DNA of 64,000 nucleotides from positions 1 to 64,000 of the forward strand of contig NZ_JBHSGG010000017.1 of the NCBI RefSeq assembly GCF_042654365.1. Direction: 5' to 3'. The position numbers were made by a program, and so were the translations under genes. The notes beneath the pieces were generated by a model that searched no databases, was not told the origin of the DNA, and saw only the letters and a list, made by a program, of their open reading frames with translations. This DNA comes from Coralloluteibacterium thermophilum. GTDB taxonomy: Bacteria > Pseudomonadota > Gammaproteobacteria > Xanthomonadales > Xanthomonadaceae. Shown piece after piece: positions 1-8,144 of the stretch; within the stretch, counting starts at the first letter, position 1, and every line of letters starts with the position of its first letter.

Positions 1-62
1 TGGCTTCGCAACCCCCATCTTCCAGAGATGCCCCGGGTGAACAACCTACTGAGAGATCACAT

Positions 63-1127
63 CTAGTCGTCACCGTTCGTATAGCTGGCGTTCCCCAGCC
101 CGGTGCCGACGGTGAGGACGCCCCAGCGGCGGGTGTCCTGCATGCGCGGGCGTTCGCTGAGGCCCTGCACGACGGCGTCGTTGTGCATGACCACCTGCGG
201 GGCGCCGCCGTCGATGGCGTCGATCAGCCCGTCGAGTGCGCGCGGCAGGCTGAAATCCTCCGCTTCCCAGTCGCCCGGCAGGTTCTGGGCGCCGCGGGCG
301 ATGCGCCCGTCCGGGAGGATCTCGCCCGGGCAGGCGATGCCCACGAAGGGCGCGACGCGGATGCCGACCGTGCGGGCCTGCGCCGACAGGCCGTTGAGCA
401 TGGCCGCCAGCTCGCGCACGGCCTGCTCGCGCGAAGGCCGGTCGCTGCGGTGGCGCCATGCCATGTGCCGCAGCACGGTGGCCGCGCTGCCGTCGGCGGC
501 CTCCTCGCGGCAGGGGGCGACCAGGCCGCAGCGGATCTTGGTGCCGCCGATGTCCACCGCGAGGAAGGTCTCGTAGCCGGCGAGGACGGGCGCCGGGGCG
601 AGCTGCACCCAGCCGAGCAGGCCGCCGTGGTCGGCGTCGTTGCCCAAGGGGCAGAGCGGGACGGCCACGCCCGCATGGCGCAGGAGAACCTCCGCCCGGC
701 GCACCGCGAGACCGCCGACGCGGCTCTCCTGCAGGCCGCCGCCGAGCACGATGCGCTCGACGCCCCGCCATTCCGGCGTCCCGAGGAAGCGGCGGACGAC
801 ATCGGCCAGGCAGCCGGCGTAGTCCTCGATGGCGCCGTGCACCAGGTGTGCGGCATCGGGGTCGCCGCCGAGCAGGATCTCGTCGATCGCCGCCTTCGAC
901 AGCTCCGTCGACGGCGTGTCGCCGAAGGGGTCCTCGGGGCCGGTGCGCTGGTCGCGCCGGCGCGCGTCGAGCAGGTGGCGGAAGGCGCGCTGGCTGGCGC
1001 GGTCGCCAACGAAGCCGTCGCCCTCGCGGAGTGCGAGGTTGTAGCTGTCGATGCGGAGGCCGGGCACCGCGCGGCCGCCGTGGCGGCCTCGGGTGTCGCC
1101 GGCCCGGGCGTCGGATGCGGATGGCAT
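63..1127 (-). CDS. ROK-family sugar kinase-like protein with permuted motif order
   Basis: A 354-aa protein with all the landmarks of ROK kinases (sugar kinases and repressors of the ASKHA fold) in a changed order. The C-terminal-half motifs come first: VLGGGL at about 127-132 and a PLGNDADHGG stretch at about 160-169. The N-terminal phosphate-1 motif DIGGTK follows at 192-197, then HNDA (catalytic Asp of the family, about D317), and GTGLG (phosphate-2) at 341-345, just before the stop. A normal ROK kinase starts with DxGGTK and ends after GGG. The CxCGxxGC zinc motif is absent. This looks like a circular permutation, not a frameshift, because one frame carries everything. It lies 82 bp downstream of pilR on the same strand and could be read from the pilSR transcript. 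The start chosen is the ATG before PSASDARAG. The substrate is unknown; glucokinase activity should not be assumed. Confidence 0.8.
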   Translation of the reverse strand: MPSASDARAGDTRGRHGGRAVPGLRIDSYNLALREGDGFVGDRASQRAFRHLLDARRRDQRTGPEDPFGDTPSTELSKAAIDEILLGGDPDAAHLVHGAIEDYAGCLADVVRRFLGTPEWRGVERIVLGGGLQESRVGGLAVRRAEVLLRHAGVAVPLCPLGNDADHGGLLGWVQLAPAPVLAGYETFLAVDIGGTKIRCGLVAPCREEAADGSAATVLRHMAWRHRSDRPSREQAVRELAAMLNGLSAQARTVGIRVAPFVGIACPGEILPDGRIARGAQNLPGDWEAEDFSLPRALDGLIDAIDGGAPQVVMHNDAVVQGLSERPRMQDTRRWGVLTVGTGLGNASYTNGDD

Positions 1128-1209
1128 GGGCGCGTGGGGCGAGGTCCGGGCGGCGCAGCTTCCGCGCCGGACCGCGCAGGCTGCGTGATGCCGCGGCCGG
1201 GCGCCGGCC

Positions 1210-2601
1210 TCAGTCGATGCCGAGCTTCTTGAGCTTGTAGCGCAGCGCCCGGAAGGTGATGCCGAGCTTGGCCGCCGCCTTGGTCTTGTTGTAGCGGCAC
1301 TCCTCCAGCGCGCGGACGATGGCCTCGCGCTCGATCTGCTCCAGCGCATGCGGCAGCGGCCCCTCGCCGGCGGCGCGGGCGGCTTCCGCGGGCGGTTGCG
1401 GAAGCGCTGCGGCCGGAGCTGCCGCCGGGGCCGGTGCGGGGGCCGGCGCGGGGCCGCGCTCGCGGCCGGCGGGCAGCAGCAGGTCGGCCTCGGTGATGAG
1501 GTTGCCCTCGCACAGCGCCACCGCGCGTTCGAGGATGTTCTCCAGCTCGCGCACGTTGCCCGGGAAGTGGTAGCCGGCCAGCGCGGCCTGGGCGTCCTCG
1601 CCCAGGGTGGCCACCGGCTGGTCGTGCGCGTCGGCGAGACGCAGGAGGATGGCATTGGCGAGCTGCGCGATGTCCTCGCGGCGGTCGCGCAGGGGCGGCA
1701 CCTTCAGCTCGATCACGTTGATGCGGTAGTAGAGGTCGTGACGGAAGCGGCCTTCCTCGACCAGCCGCGCGAGATCCTTGTGGGTGGCGGAGAGGATGCG
1801 CACGTCCACCGGCGCTTCCGTCGCCGCGCCGACCGGGCGTACCGACTTCTCCTGGATCGCGCGCAGCAGCTTGACCTGCATGTGCAGGGGCAGCTCGGCG
1901 ACCTCGTCGAGGAACAGGGTGCCGCCGCGCGCGGCCTGGAACAGGCCTTCCTTGTCCGCGTGCGCCCCGGTGAAGCTGCCCTTCTTGTGGCCGAAGAACT
2001 CGCTCTCCATCAGTTCCGCGGGGATGGCGCCGCAGTTGACCGGGACGAAGCGCCCCGCCGCACGCGGGCCCTGCTCGTGGATCAGGCGCGCCACGAGCTC
2101 CTTGCCGGTGCCGGACTCGCCGCTGATGTACACCGGCGCCTGGCTGCGCGCGAGCTTGGCCACGGTCGCGCGCAGGCGCTGCATGGTCTCGGAGTCGCCG
2201 AGCAGGCGGTGTCCGGCGGTCCCGCCGCTGCGGCGCTGCTCCTGCAGCTGCAGCGCGTGCTGGACCAGCCCGCGGAGCACGCCCAGGTCCACCGGCTTGC
2301 TGACGAAGTCGAAGGCGCCGGCCTTGAGCGCGGTCACCGCCGCGTCGACGTTGCCGTGGGCCGTGATCATGGCCACCGGCGTCTCCGGGTGGCGCTGGGC
2401 GATGTGCTCGACCAGCGCCTGCCCGCTGCCGTCGGGCAGCCGCATGTCGGTGAGGCAGAGGTCGTAGCTGTTCTCGGCGAGCTGGGCGCGCGCACCGGCA
2501 AGGTCGGCCGCCGTGTCCACGCGCAGGCCCATGCGGCTCAACGTCAGGACCAGCAGCTCACGGATGTCGTGCTCGTCGTCCACCACCAGCGCACTGCGCA
2601 C
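1210..2601 (-). CDS. pilR: Type IV pilus sigma-54 response regulator PilR
   Basis: 463-aa NtrC-type activator. The receiver domain (about 1-115) has the acidic pocket VVDDE, phospho-acceptor D52 (LTDMRLPDG) and conserved K102. The AAA+ domain has Walker A GESGTGKE at about 161-168 and the sigma-54 contact loop GSFTGA at 208-213. A proline/alanine-rich linker joins a C-terminal Fis-type helix-turn-helix containing RYNKTKAAAKLGI. PilR is phosphorylated by PilS and activates pilA transcription with RNA polymerase sigma-54. I start it at a GTG (VRSALVVDDE) because a GGGGAGAGG Shine-Dalgarno lies just upstream and the receiver fold begins there; an in-frame start 48 bp upstream adds 16 residues that do not look like receiver sequence. 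pilS lies immediately upstream in the same orientation. No pilA, pilB or other pilus structural gene is in the window. Confidence 0.93.
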   Translation of the reverse strand: MRSALVVDDEHDIRELLVLTLSRMGLRVDTAADLAGARAQLAENSYDLCLTDMRLPDGSGQALVEHIAQRHPETPVAMITAHGNVDAAVTALKAGAFDFVSKPVDLGVLRGLVQHALQLQEQRRSGGTAGHRLLGDSETMQRLRATVAKLARSQAPVYISGESGTGKELVARLIHEQGPRAAGRFVPVNCGAIPAELMESEFFGHKKGSFTGAHADKEGLFQAARGGTLFLDEVAELPLHMQVKLLRAIQEKSVRPVGAATEAPVDVRILSATHKDLARLVEEGRFRHDLYYRINVIELKVPPLRDRREDIAQLANAILLRLADAHDQPVATLGEDAQAALAGYHFPGNVRELENILERAVALCEGNLITEADLLLPAGRERGPAPAPAPAPAAAPAAALPQPPAEAARAAGEGPLPHALEQIEREAIVRALEECRYNKTKAAAKLGITFRALRYKLKKLGID

Positions 2602-2718
2602 GCCAACCTCTCCCCGCTGCTGCCATTCCCCCGAATGGGGCGCAACCATAGCCGACTCGGCCCGGAACGGCCAGTTTTCGGCACTTTCTGCCGCGGAGCG
2701 TCGGTGCTGCGCGATGGG

Positions 2719-4350
2719 TCAGTTCTGCTGGCCTGCCAGCAAGCCTTTCCCGTGGGGCAGGGTGATGCGGAAGCAGCTGCCGCCGCCCGGCACCGACGCG
2801 TACTCCAGCGTGCACTGGTTGGCCTCGCACAGCTCGCGGGCGATGTAGAGGCCGAGGCCGGTGCCGTGCTCGCTGGTGGTGTAGAAGGGTTCGAACAGCC
2901 GCTCCACGACCGCGGCGGGTATGCCGGGGCCGCGGTCCACGACCTCGAGCAGCGCGGCGCCGTTGGGCGCGGTGCGGGTCATCAGCGCCACGCGCGGCGC
3001 CTCGTCCGGGAGGTGGCCGTAGACCATGGCGTTGTCGACCAGCACGGTCACCGCCTGGTGGAGCTGGTCGGGATCCACCAGTGCGGTCAGGTGACGGAGG
3101 TCGCTGAAGGCCTGCAGGCCGTCGCCCGCCTGCGGATGCCCCGCGCGGTAGTCGTCGACGAAGCCGCGCGCCCAGCGCACCAGGTCGATCCGCTCCGGCT
3201 GCGAGCGTTCCCGCCGGGCCAGCGCCAGCACGTTGTTGACGATGCCGTTGAGGCGCTGGCACTGCGCGTAGACGATCTCGACCAGGCGGCGGTCGCCCTC
3301 GCTCAGGGTGTCCGACTCCTCGATGAGCTGGGTGGCGTGGCTGATCGCCGCAAGCGGATTGCGGATCTCGTGGGCGATGCTCGCCGACAGGCGGCCGAGC
3401 GCGCGCAGGGTCAGCTCCTCGGCGCGGCGCGACAGCAGGGAGACGTCGTCGAGGAAGCACAGGAACAGCTCCTCGCCCTCCAGGCGCATGCGCGCGAAGT
3501 GCGGGATCACCTGCGGTGCGTCGGCGGCCAGGGCCACCGCGTCGCCGCTGGTCGTGCGGGCGTTGCGCCAGTGCCACAGGCGCCGGGAGAGCTCGGGCGC
3601 AAGGTCCGCGAGCGCGCGGCTGCCCCCGGGCGGGTGGCCCATCGCGGCGCGCGCCGCCTCGTTGGCGACCCGCACCTGGTGCGCCGAGTCCACCACCAGC
3701 ACGCCGGTCCGCATGCGCCGGAGGATGAGCTCGTTGATCTCGGCAAGGTTGCTGACGTCCTCGCCGCGGCGCTGCGCCAGCGCCTCGGCGCGCCGGGTCT
3801 GGATGCCCATGAGGTGGCAGAAGGTCGCCGTGGCGAGGTACATCGCCGTGAACATCACCGTCTCGACCAGGGAGCGGTCGAAGTCGGGCGTCCTCAGCAC
3901 GCCCCACACGTACTGGCCGGTCACGGTCAGCGCCGCCAGCACCGCCGCGGCGATGCCGACGCGCAGCGGCATCAGCAGGGCGCCCGCGCCGACGTTGATC
4001 ATCAGCATCAGGGCCGCCGCGCTCTCGGCGCCGCCCAGGGTGTGCATCGCCGTGCCGATGGCGAGCACGTCGCAGGCCAGCCCCACGCCGGCCTGCACGT
4101 GGACCGGCGGCCGCGCCTCGCGGCTCAGCGCCAGCAGCACCAGGCCCACGACCAGGTAGAGCGGCGCCGCCAGGTAGGCCAACCAGGGCACGCGCAGGCC
4201 GTCGATCATGCTCCAGGCCAGCGGGCTGTAGGCCAGGAACACGAACAGCACCCCCTCCAGCACCCGGTAGAGGGCGAAGACGTACAGCTCGCGGCGCAGC
4301 GCCGAGACCGTCTCGCGGTCGGCGCGCGGATGCAGGGCGGTGGCTGGCAA
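2719..4350 (-). CDS. pilS: Type IV pilus sensor histidine kinase PilS
   Basis: 543-aa membrane kinase that phosphorylates PilR. The N-terminal ~190 residues hold about six hydrophobic segments, starting with YVFALYRVLEGVLFVFLAY, as in PseudoPilS/PilS proteins. A PAS-like region follows (GVLVVDSAHQVRVANEAA). The dimerisation/phosphoacceptor helix has SIAHEIRNPLAAISH with the histidine near residue 325. The ATPase domain carries DNAMVYG (N box), DRGPGIP (G1) and GTGLGLYIA (G2). Translation appears to begin at a TTG: GGGGAGGA sits six bases upstream, a strong ribosome binding site, and residues 1-12 read MPATALHPRADR. A TAGACT box on the minus strand at 4377-4382 is a possible -10 element. The stop lies 117 bp before the chosen pilR start. 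Confidence 0.92.
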   Translation of the reverse strand: MPATALHPRADRETVSALRRELYVFALYRVLEGVLFVFLAYSPLAWSMIDGLRVPWLAYLAAPLYLVVGLVLLALSREARPPVHVQAGVGLACDVLAIGTAMHTLGGAESAAALMLMINVGAGALLMPLRVGIAAAVLAALTVTGQYVWGVLRTPDFDRSLVETVMFTAMYLATATFCHLMGIQTRRAEALAQRRGEDVSNLAEINELILRRMRTGVLVVDSAHQVRVANEAARAAMGHPPGGSRALADLAPELSRRLWHWRNARTTSGDAVALAADAPQVIPHFARMRLEGEELFLCFLDDVSLLSRRAEELTLRALGRLSASIAHEIRNPLAAISHATQLIEESDTLSEGDRRLVEIVYAQCQRLNGIVNNVLALARRERSQPERIDLVRWARGFVDDYRAGHPQAGDGLQAFSDLRHLTALVDPDQLHQAVTVLVDNAMVYGHLPDEAPRVALMTRTAPNGAALLEVVDRGPGIPAAVVERLFEPFYTTSEHGTGLGLYIARELCEANQCTLEYASVPGGGSCFRITLPHGKGLLAGQQN

Positions 4351-4420
4351 GGAAGGTCCTCCCCGGGGACGCGGCGAGTCTAGAGCGTGTCATGCCCTTC
4401 GTGGGCGGACGCCAGCGCTC

Positions 4421-5524
4421 GGCCCCTTCCCCGCTGTGCCGGCGGGAAGGGGCGGCCGAGGGGTGAGCAGGGAGGAGCGACAAACGAAATCAGGCCTGTC
4501 GCGCGTTGTCTCACTCCTCATCCCTCGCTTCTCGCAGCAGAAGCGCCCCCTCCCCAACCCTCCCCCGCTGCGCGGGGGAGGGAGCTGGTCGGGCTTGAGG
4601 AGTGAGTGGGAGGAGTGAGGAACGAGGGTGGGCAGTCGTGCTTCTTTCGTTCTCACTCCTCAATCCCTCACTCCTCCGCAACCAGGCCCCTTCCCCCGCC
4701 TGCGGGGGAAGGGCGGGGTGGTGGGGGAGCGCGCGCAGCGCGTTGCTTGCTCGCTTCCAGTCGTTTGCTCCGCGCCGAAAAGCGCCCCCACCCCAACCCT
4801 CCCCCGCTGCGCGGGGGAGGGGCTGCCGGTGCTGCGTAGGGTGTGTGACGAGGCGCGGTAGGGAAAGAGCGACGATGGGGGTAGAGAGCGCAGCCTTCCG
4901 TGCGCGACCCGCTCCTTCCCCCGCTTGCGGGGGAAGGCTGGGATGGGGGTGAGGCGCGCGCAGCGCGCTGTTTGGGAAGCGAGGAGGGAACGAGAAACGA
5001 GCAGTCGCACCACGCGTTCCTCACTCCTCATCCACTCACTTCTCGCCGCAAAAGCCCCTTCCCCCGCCTGCGGGGAAGGCCGGGATGGGGGGAGGCGCGC
5101 GCAGCGCGCTGCTTGGGGCGCGAGGAGGGAACGAGAAACGAGCAGTCGCGCCACGCGTTTCTCACTCCTCATCGCTCGCTTCTCGCAGCAGAAGCGCCCC
5201 CTCCCCAACCCTCCCCCGCTGTCCGCGGGGGAGGGAGCTGGTCGGCCGAGGAGTTGAGTGGGGAGGAGCGAGAAGCGGGGGCCGGTGCGTGCGCTTCCTC
5301 TCGTTCCTCACTCCTCATCCACTCACTTCTCGCCGCAAAAGCCCCTTCCCCCGCTTGCGGGGGAAGGCTGGGATGGGGGTGAGGCGCGCGCAGCGCGCTG
5401 CTTGGGGAGCGAGGAGGGAACGAGAAACGAGCAGTCGCACCACGCGTTCCTCACTCCTCATCTCCCGCTTCTCGCAGCAGAAGCGCTCCCACCCCGACCC
5501 TCCCCGCTGTCCGCGGGGAAAGGG
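4421..5524. repeat. Repeat cluster 1: nine C/G hairpins with quadruplex motifs
   Basis: About 1.1 kb without a credible gene between pilS and sucC. It holds nine GC hairpins near 4421, 4558, 4686, 4797, 4914, 5056, 5210, 5345 and 5498. Type A has arms CCCTCCCCCGC/GCGGGGGAGGG and is preceded by CTTCTCGCAGCAGAAGCG and a C-rich run whose complement reads G5-A-G3-TT-G4-A-G5-like. Type B has arms CCTTCCCCCGC/GCGGGGGAAGG and is followed by a GGGATGGGGGTGAGGCGCGC segment and the palindrome GCGCGCAGCGCGC. Between hairpins a second inverted repeat pairs GAGGAGGGAACGAGAAACG with CGTTTCTCACTCCTC. Reading frames through the cluster translate into arginine- and serine-rich repeats and are not genes. The same family occurs in reverse orientation at 16.5-17.5 kb. 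Confidence 0.88.
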
Positions 5525-5694
5525 ATGCCGGTGCCCGGCCGGGCCGATCGGGGGCCCTGCTGCGGTGCAGCGCTTTGCGTTGGACCGGGCGGTCGGCGAG
5601 AATGGCCGGCGCACTACGGGCCGTGCCGCGCGCCAGCCCGCACCCGACGCCGCGGCGCCGCGCCGCATCCCCTTCGCTCCAGAACTGGTGACGC

Positions 5695-6858
5695 ATGAAT
5701 TTCCACGAGTATCAGGCCAAGGAACTCTTCGCCGAGTACGGCATTCCTGTCCCCGCCGGGCGCGTCGCGCGCTCTCCCGAAGAGGCGGTCGCCGCCGCCA
5801 AGGCCCTGGGAGGCGACTTCTGGGTGGTGAAGGCGCAGATCCACGCCGGCGGCCGCGGCAAGGCCGGCGGCGTCAAGCTGTGCAAGTCGCTCGAGGCGGT
5901 CGAGGACGCCGCCAAGGCGCTGATCGGCACGCAGATGGAGACCTACCAGACCGCCGGCCGCAGGCTGCCGGTCGATACCGTGCTGGTGACCGAGGCCTCG
6001 GACATCGCCAAGGAGCTCTACCTGTCGATGCTGGTCGACCGCTCGTCGAAGTCGATCACCTTCATCGCCTCCGCCGAGGGCGGCGTCGAGATCGAGGAAG
6101 TGGCGCGCACCAACCCGGATGCGATCCAGAACCTCAGCGTCAACTACGTCCAGGGCCTGCAGCCCTACCAGTGCCGCCAGCTCGGCTTCGCGCTGGGCCT
6201 GAACGTCAAGCAGATCGGCCAGCTCACCAAGCTGATGCTGGGCCTGTTCAAGCTGTTCAACGAGCGCGACCTCGCCCTGGTCGAGCTGAACCCGCTCGCC
6301 ATCGACACCGCCGGCAACCTGGTCGTGCTCGACGGCAAGGTCAACTCCGACGACAACGCCGATTTCCGCCAGCCCAAGCTCGTCGCCCTGCGCGACGTCC
6401 GCCAGGAGGACGAGGCCGAGGTGCTGGCGACCCAGCACAACCTCAACTACGTGACCATGGACGGCAACATCGGCTGCATGGTCAACGGCGCGGGCCTCGC
6501 GATGGCGACCATGGACGTCATCAAGCTGGAAGGCGGCGAGCCGGCCAACTTCCTCGACGTCGGCGGCGGCGCGACCAAGGAGCGCGTGACCGAGGCGTTC
6601 AAGCTCATCCTGTCCTCGGACAAGGTCAAGGCGATCTTCGTCAACATCTTCGGCGGCATCGTCCGCTGCGACATGATCGCCGAGGGCATCATCGCGGCGG
6701 TCAAGGAGGTCGGCGTCAAGATCCCGGTGATCGTGCGCCTCGAAGGCACCAACGTGGAGAAGGGCAAGGAGCTGCTGAAGAACTCCGGCCTCGCCATCCA
6801 GCCCGCCGACGACATCAACGACGGCGCCAAGAAGGCGGTCGCGGCCGCCGCGGCCTGA
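5695..6858 (+). CDS. sucC: Succinyl-CoA synthetase beta subunit
   Basis: 387-aa ADP/GDP-forming succinyl-CoA ligase beta chain of the TCA cycle; with SucD it interconverts succinyl-CoA and succinate with substrate-level phosphorylation. It opens with MNFHEYQAKELFAEYGIPVP, the family N terminus. The ATP-grasp domain follows, with VVKAQIHAGGRGKAGGVK at about residues 42-59 and ELNPLAI near 200. The C-terminal ligase domain contains NFLDVGGGAT and FVNIFGGIVRCD. Length matches the usual ~388 aa. sucD follows after 103 bp in the same orientation, so the two are very likely cotranscribed. The gene lies at the edge of repeat cluster 1. A TTTGCG-18 bp-GAGAAT pair at 5574-5603 could be its promoter, but this is weak. 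Confidence 0.97.
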   Translation: MNFHEYQAKELFAEYGIPVPAGRVARSPEEAVAAAKALGGDFWVVKAQIHAGGRGKAGGVKLCKSLEAVEDAAKALIGTQMETYQTAGRRLPVDTVLVTEASDIAKELYLSMLVDRSSKSITFIASAEGGVEIEEVARTNPDAIQNLSVNYVQGLQPYQCRQLGFALGLNVKQIGQLTKLMLGLFKLFNERDLALVELNPLAIDTAGNLVVLDGKVNSDDNADFRQPKLVALRDVRQEDEAEVLATQHNLNYVTMDGNIGCMVNGAGLAMATMDVIKLEGGEPANFLDVGGGATKERVTEAFKLILSSDKVKAIFVNIFGGIVRCDMIAEGIIAAVKEVGVKIPVIVRLEGTNVEKGKELLKNSGLAIQPADDINDGAKKAVAAAAA

Positions 6859-6961
6859 TCCCGTCCGTCCCGCACGCGCGGGCCGGGGCGCCGACGACAC
6901 GGCAGCCCCGGCCGGCTCCGCACGCGGGACGCAGCGCCCAACATCCAAGGATTCGAATCAC

Positions 6962-7840
<879 letters not shown>

Positions 7841-7863
7841 GCGTCGCGTACCCGCGATGTGCG

Positions 7864-7895
7864 AAGGGCCGCCCGGTGGGCGGCCCTTTTGTTTT
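7864..7895 (+). terminator. Rho-independent terminator of sucCD
   Basis: A perfect 11-bp stem (AAGGGCCGCCC at 7864-7874 and its complement at 7878-7888) with a 3-base loop is followed by TTTTGTTTT. It sits just after the sucD stop and marks the operon end. Confidence 0.92.
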
Positions 7896-7900
7896 GGTGC

Positions 7901-7960
7901 GGGCGTGGGGCGTGGGGCACAGGGCACAGGGCATGGGGCATGGGGCATGGGGCGCGGGAC
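7901..7960. repeat. G-rich heptad array, left half of a bipartite structure
   Basis: About eight tandem 7-bp units of the form GGGGCGT, GGGGCAC, AGGGCAC, AGGGCAT, GGGGCAT and GGGGCGC. A G-run every seven bases on the plus strand satisfies the pattern for stacked G-quadruplexes. Period 7 is incompatible with a coding role. It starts six bases after the sucD terminator T-run. Confidence 0.85.
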
Positions 7961-7973
7961 GGACCCTCCTCGG

Positions 7974-8123
7974 CCCCAAGCCCCAAGCCCCAAGCCCCAA
8001 GCCCCAAGCCCAAAGCCCAAAGCCCAAAGCCCCAGGCCCCAGGCCCCAGGCCCCAGGCCCCAGGCCCCAGGCCCCAGGCCCCAGGCCCCAGGCCCCAGGC
8101 CCAAGCCCAAGCCCAAGCCCAGG
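7974..8123. repeat. C-rich heptad array, right half of the bipartite structure
   Basis: Uninterrupted tandem units: five CCCCAAG, three CCCAAAG and ten CCCCAGG (18 heptads), then three CCCAAG hexamers and one CCCAGG. On the minus strand these are G-runs spaced every seven bases. With the G-rich heptads at 7901-7960 they fill the gap between the convergent sucD and antiporter genes. The array ends 21 bp before the antiporter stop codon. Reading frames across it give proline/glycine/leucine or alanine low-complexity translations in all registers and are not genes. Confidence 0.92.
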
Positions 8124-8144
8124 CTCCACCCAAGTCCCGTCGCC

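Noticed and set aside
1..62. Possible end of another gene at the left edge
   Set aside because: Only 62 bases lie beyond the ROK stop codon, too few to support any feature.
1348..4383. A 1011-codon plus-strand frame across pilR and pilS
   Set aside because: Antisense shadow of the two real genes; composition (V, A, R, H-rich) is typical of high-GC complement frames, with no domain.
4421..5524. Several open reading frames of 70-180 codons on both strands in the repeat cluster
   Set aside because: Their translations are copies of the same arginine-, serine- and proline-rich segments in different frames, generated by the repeats; no ribosome binding sites or known motifs.
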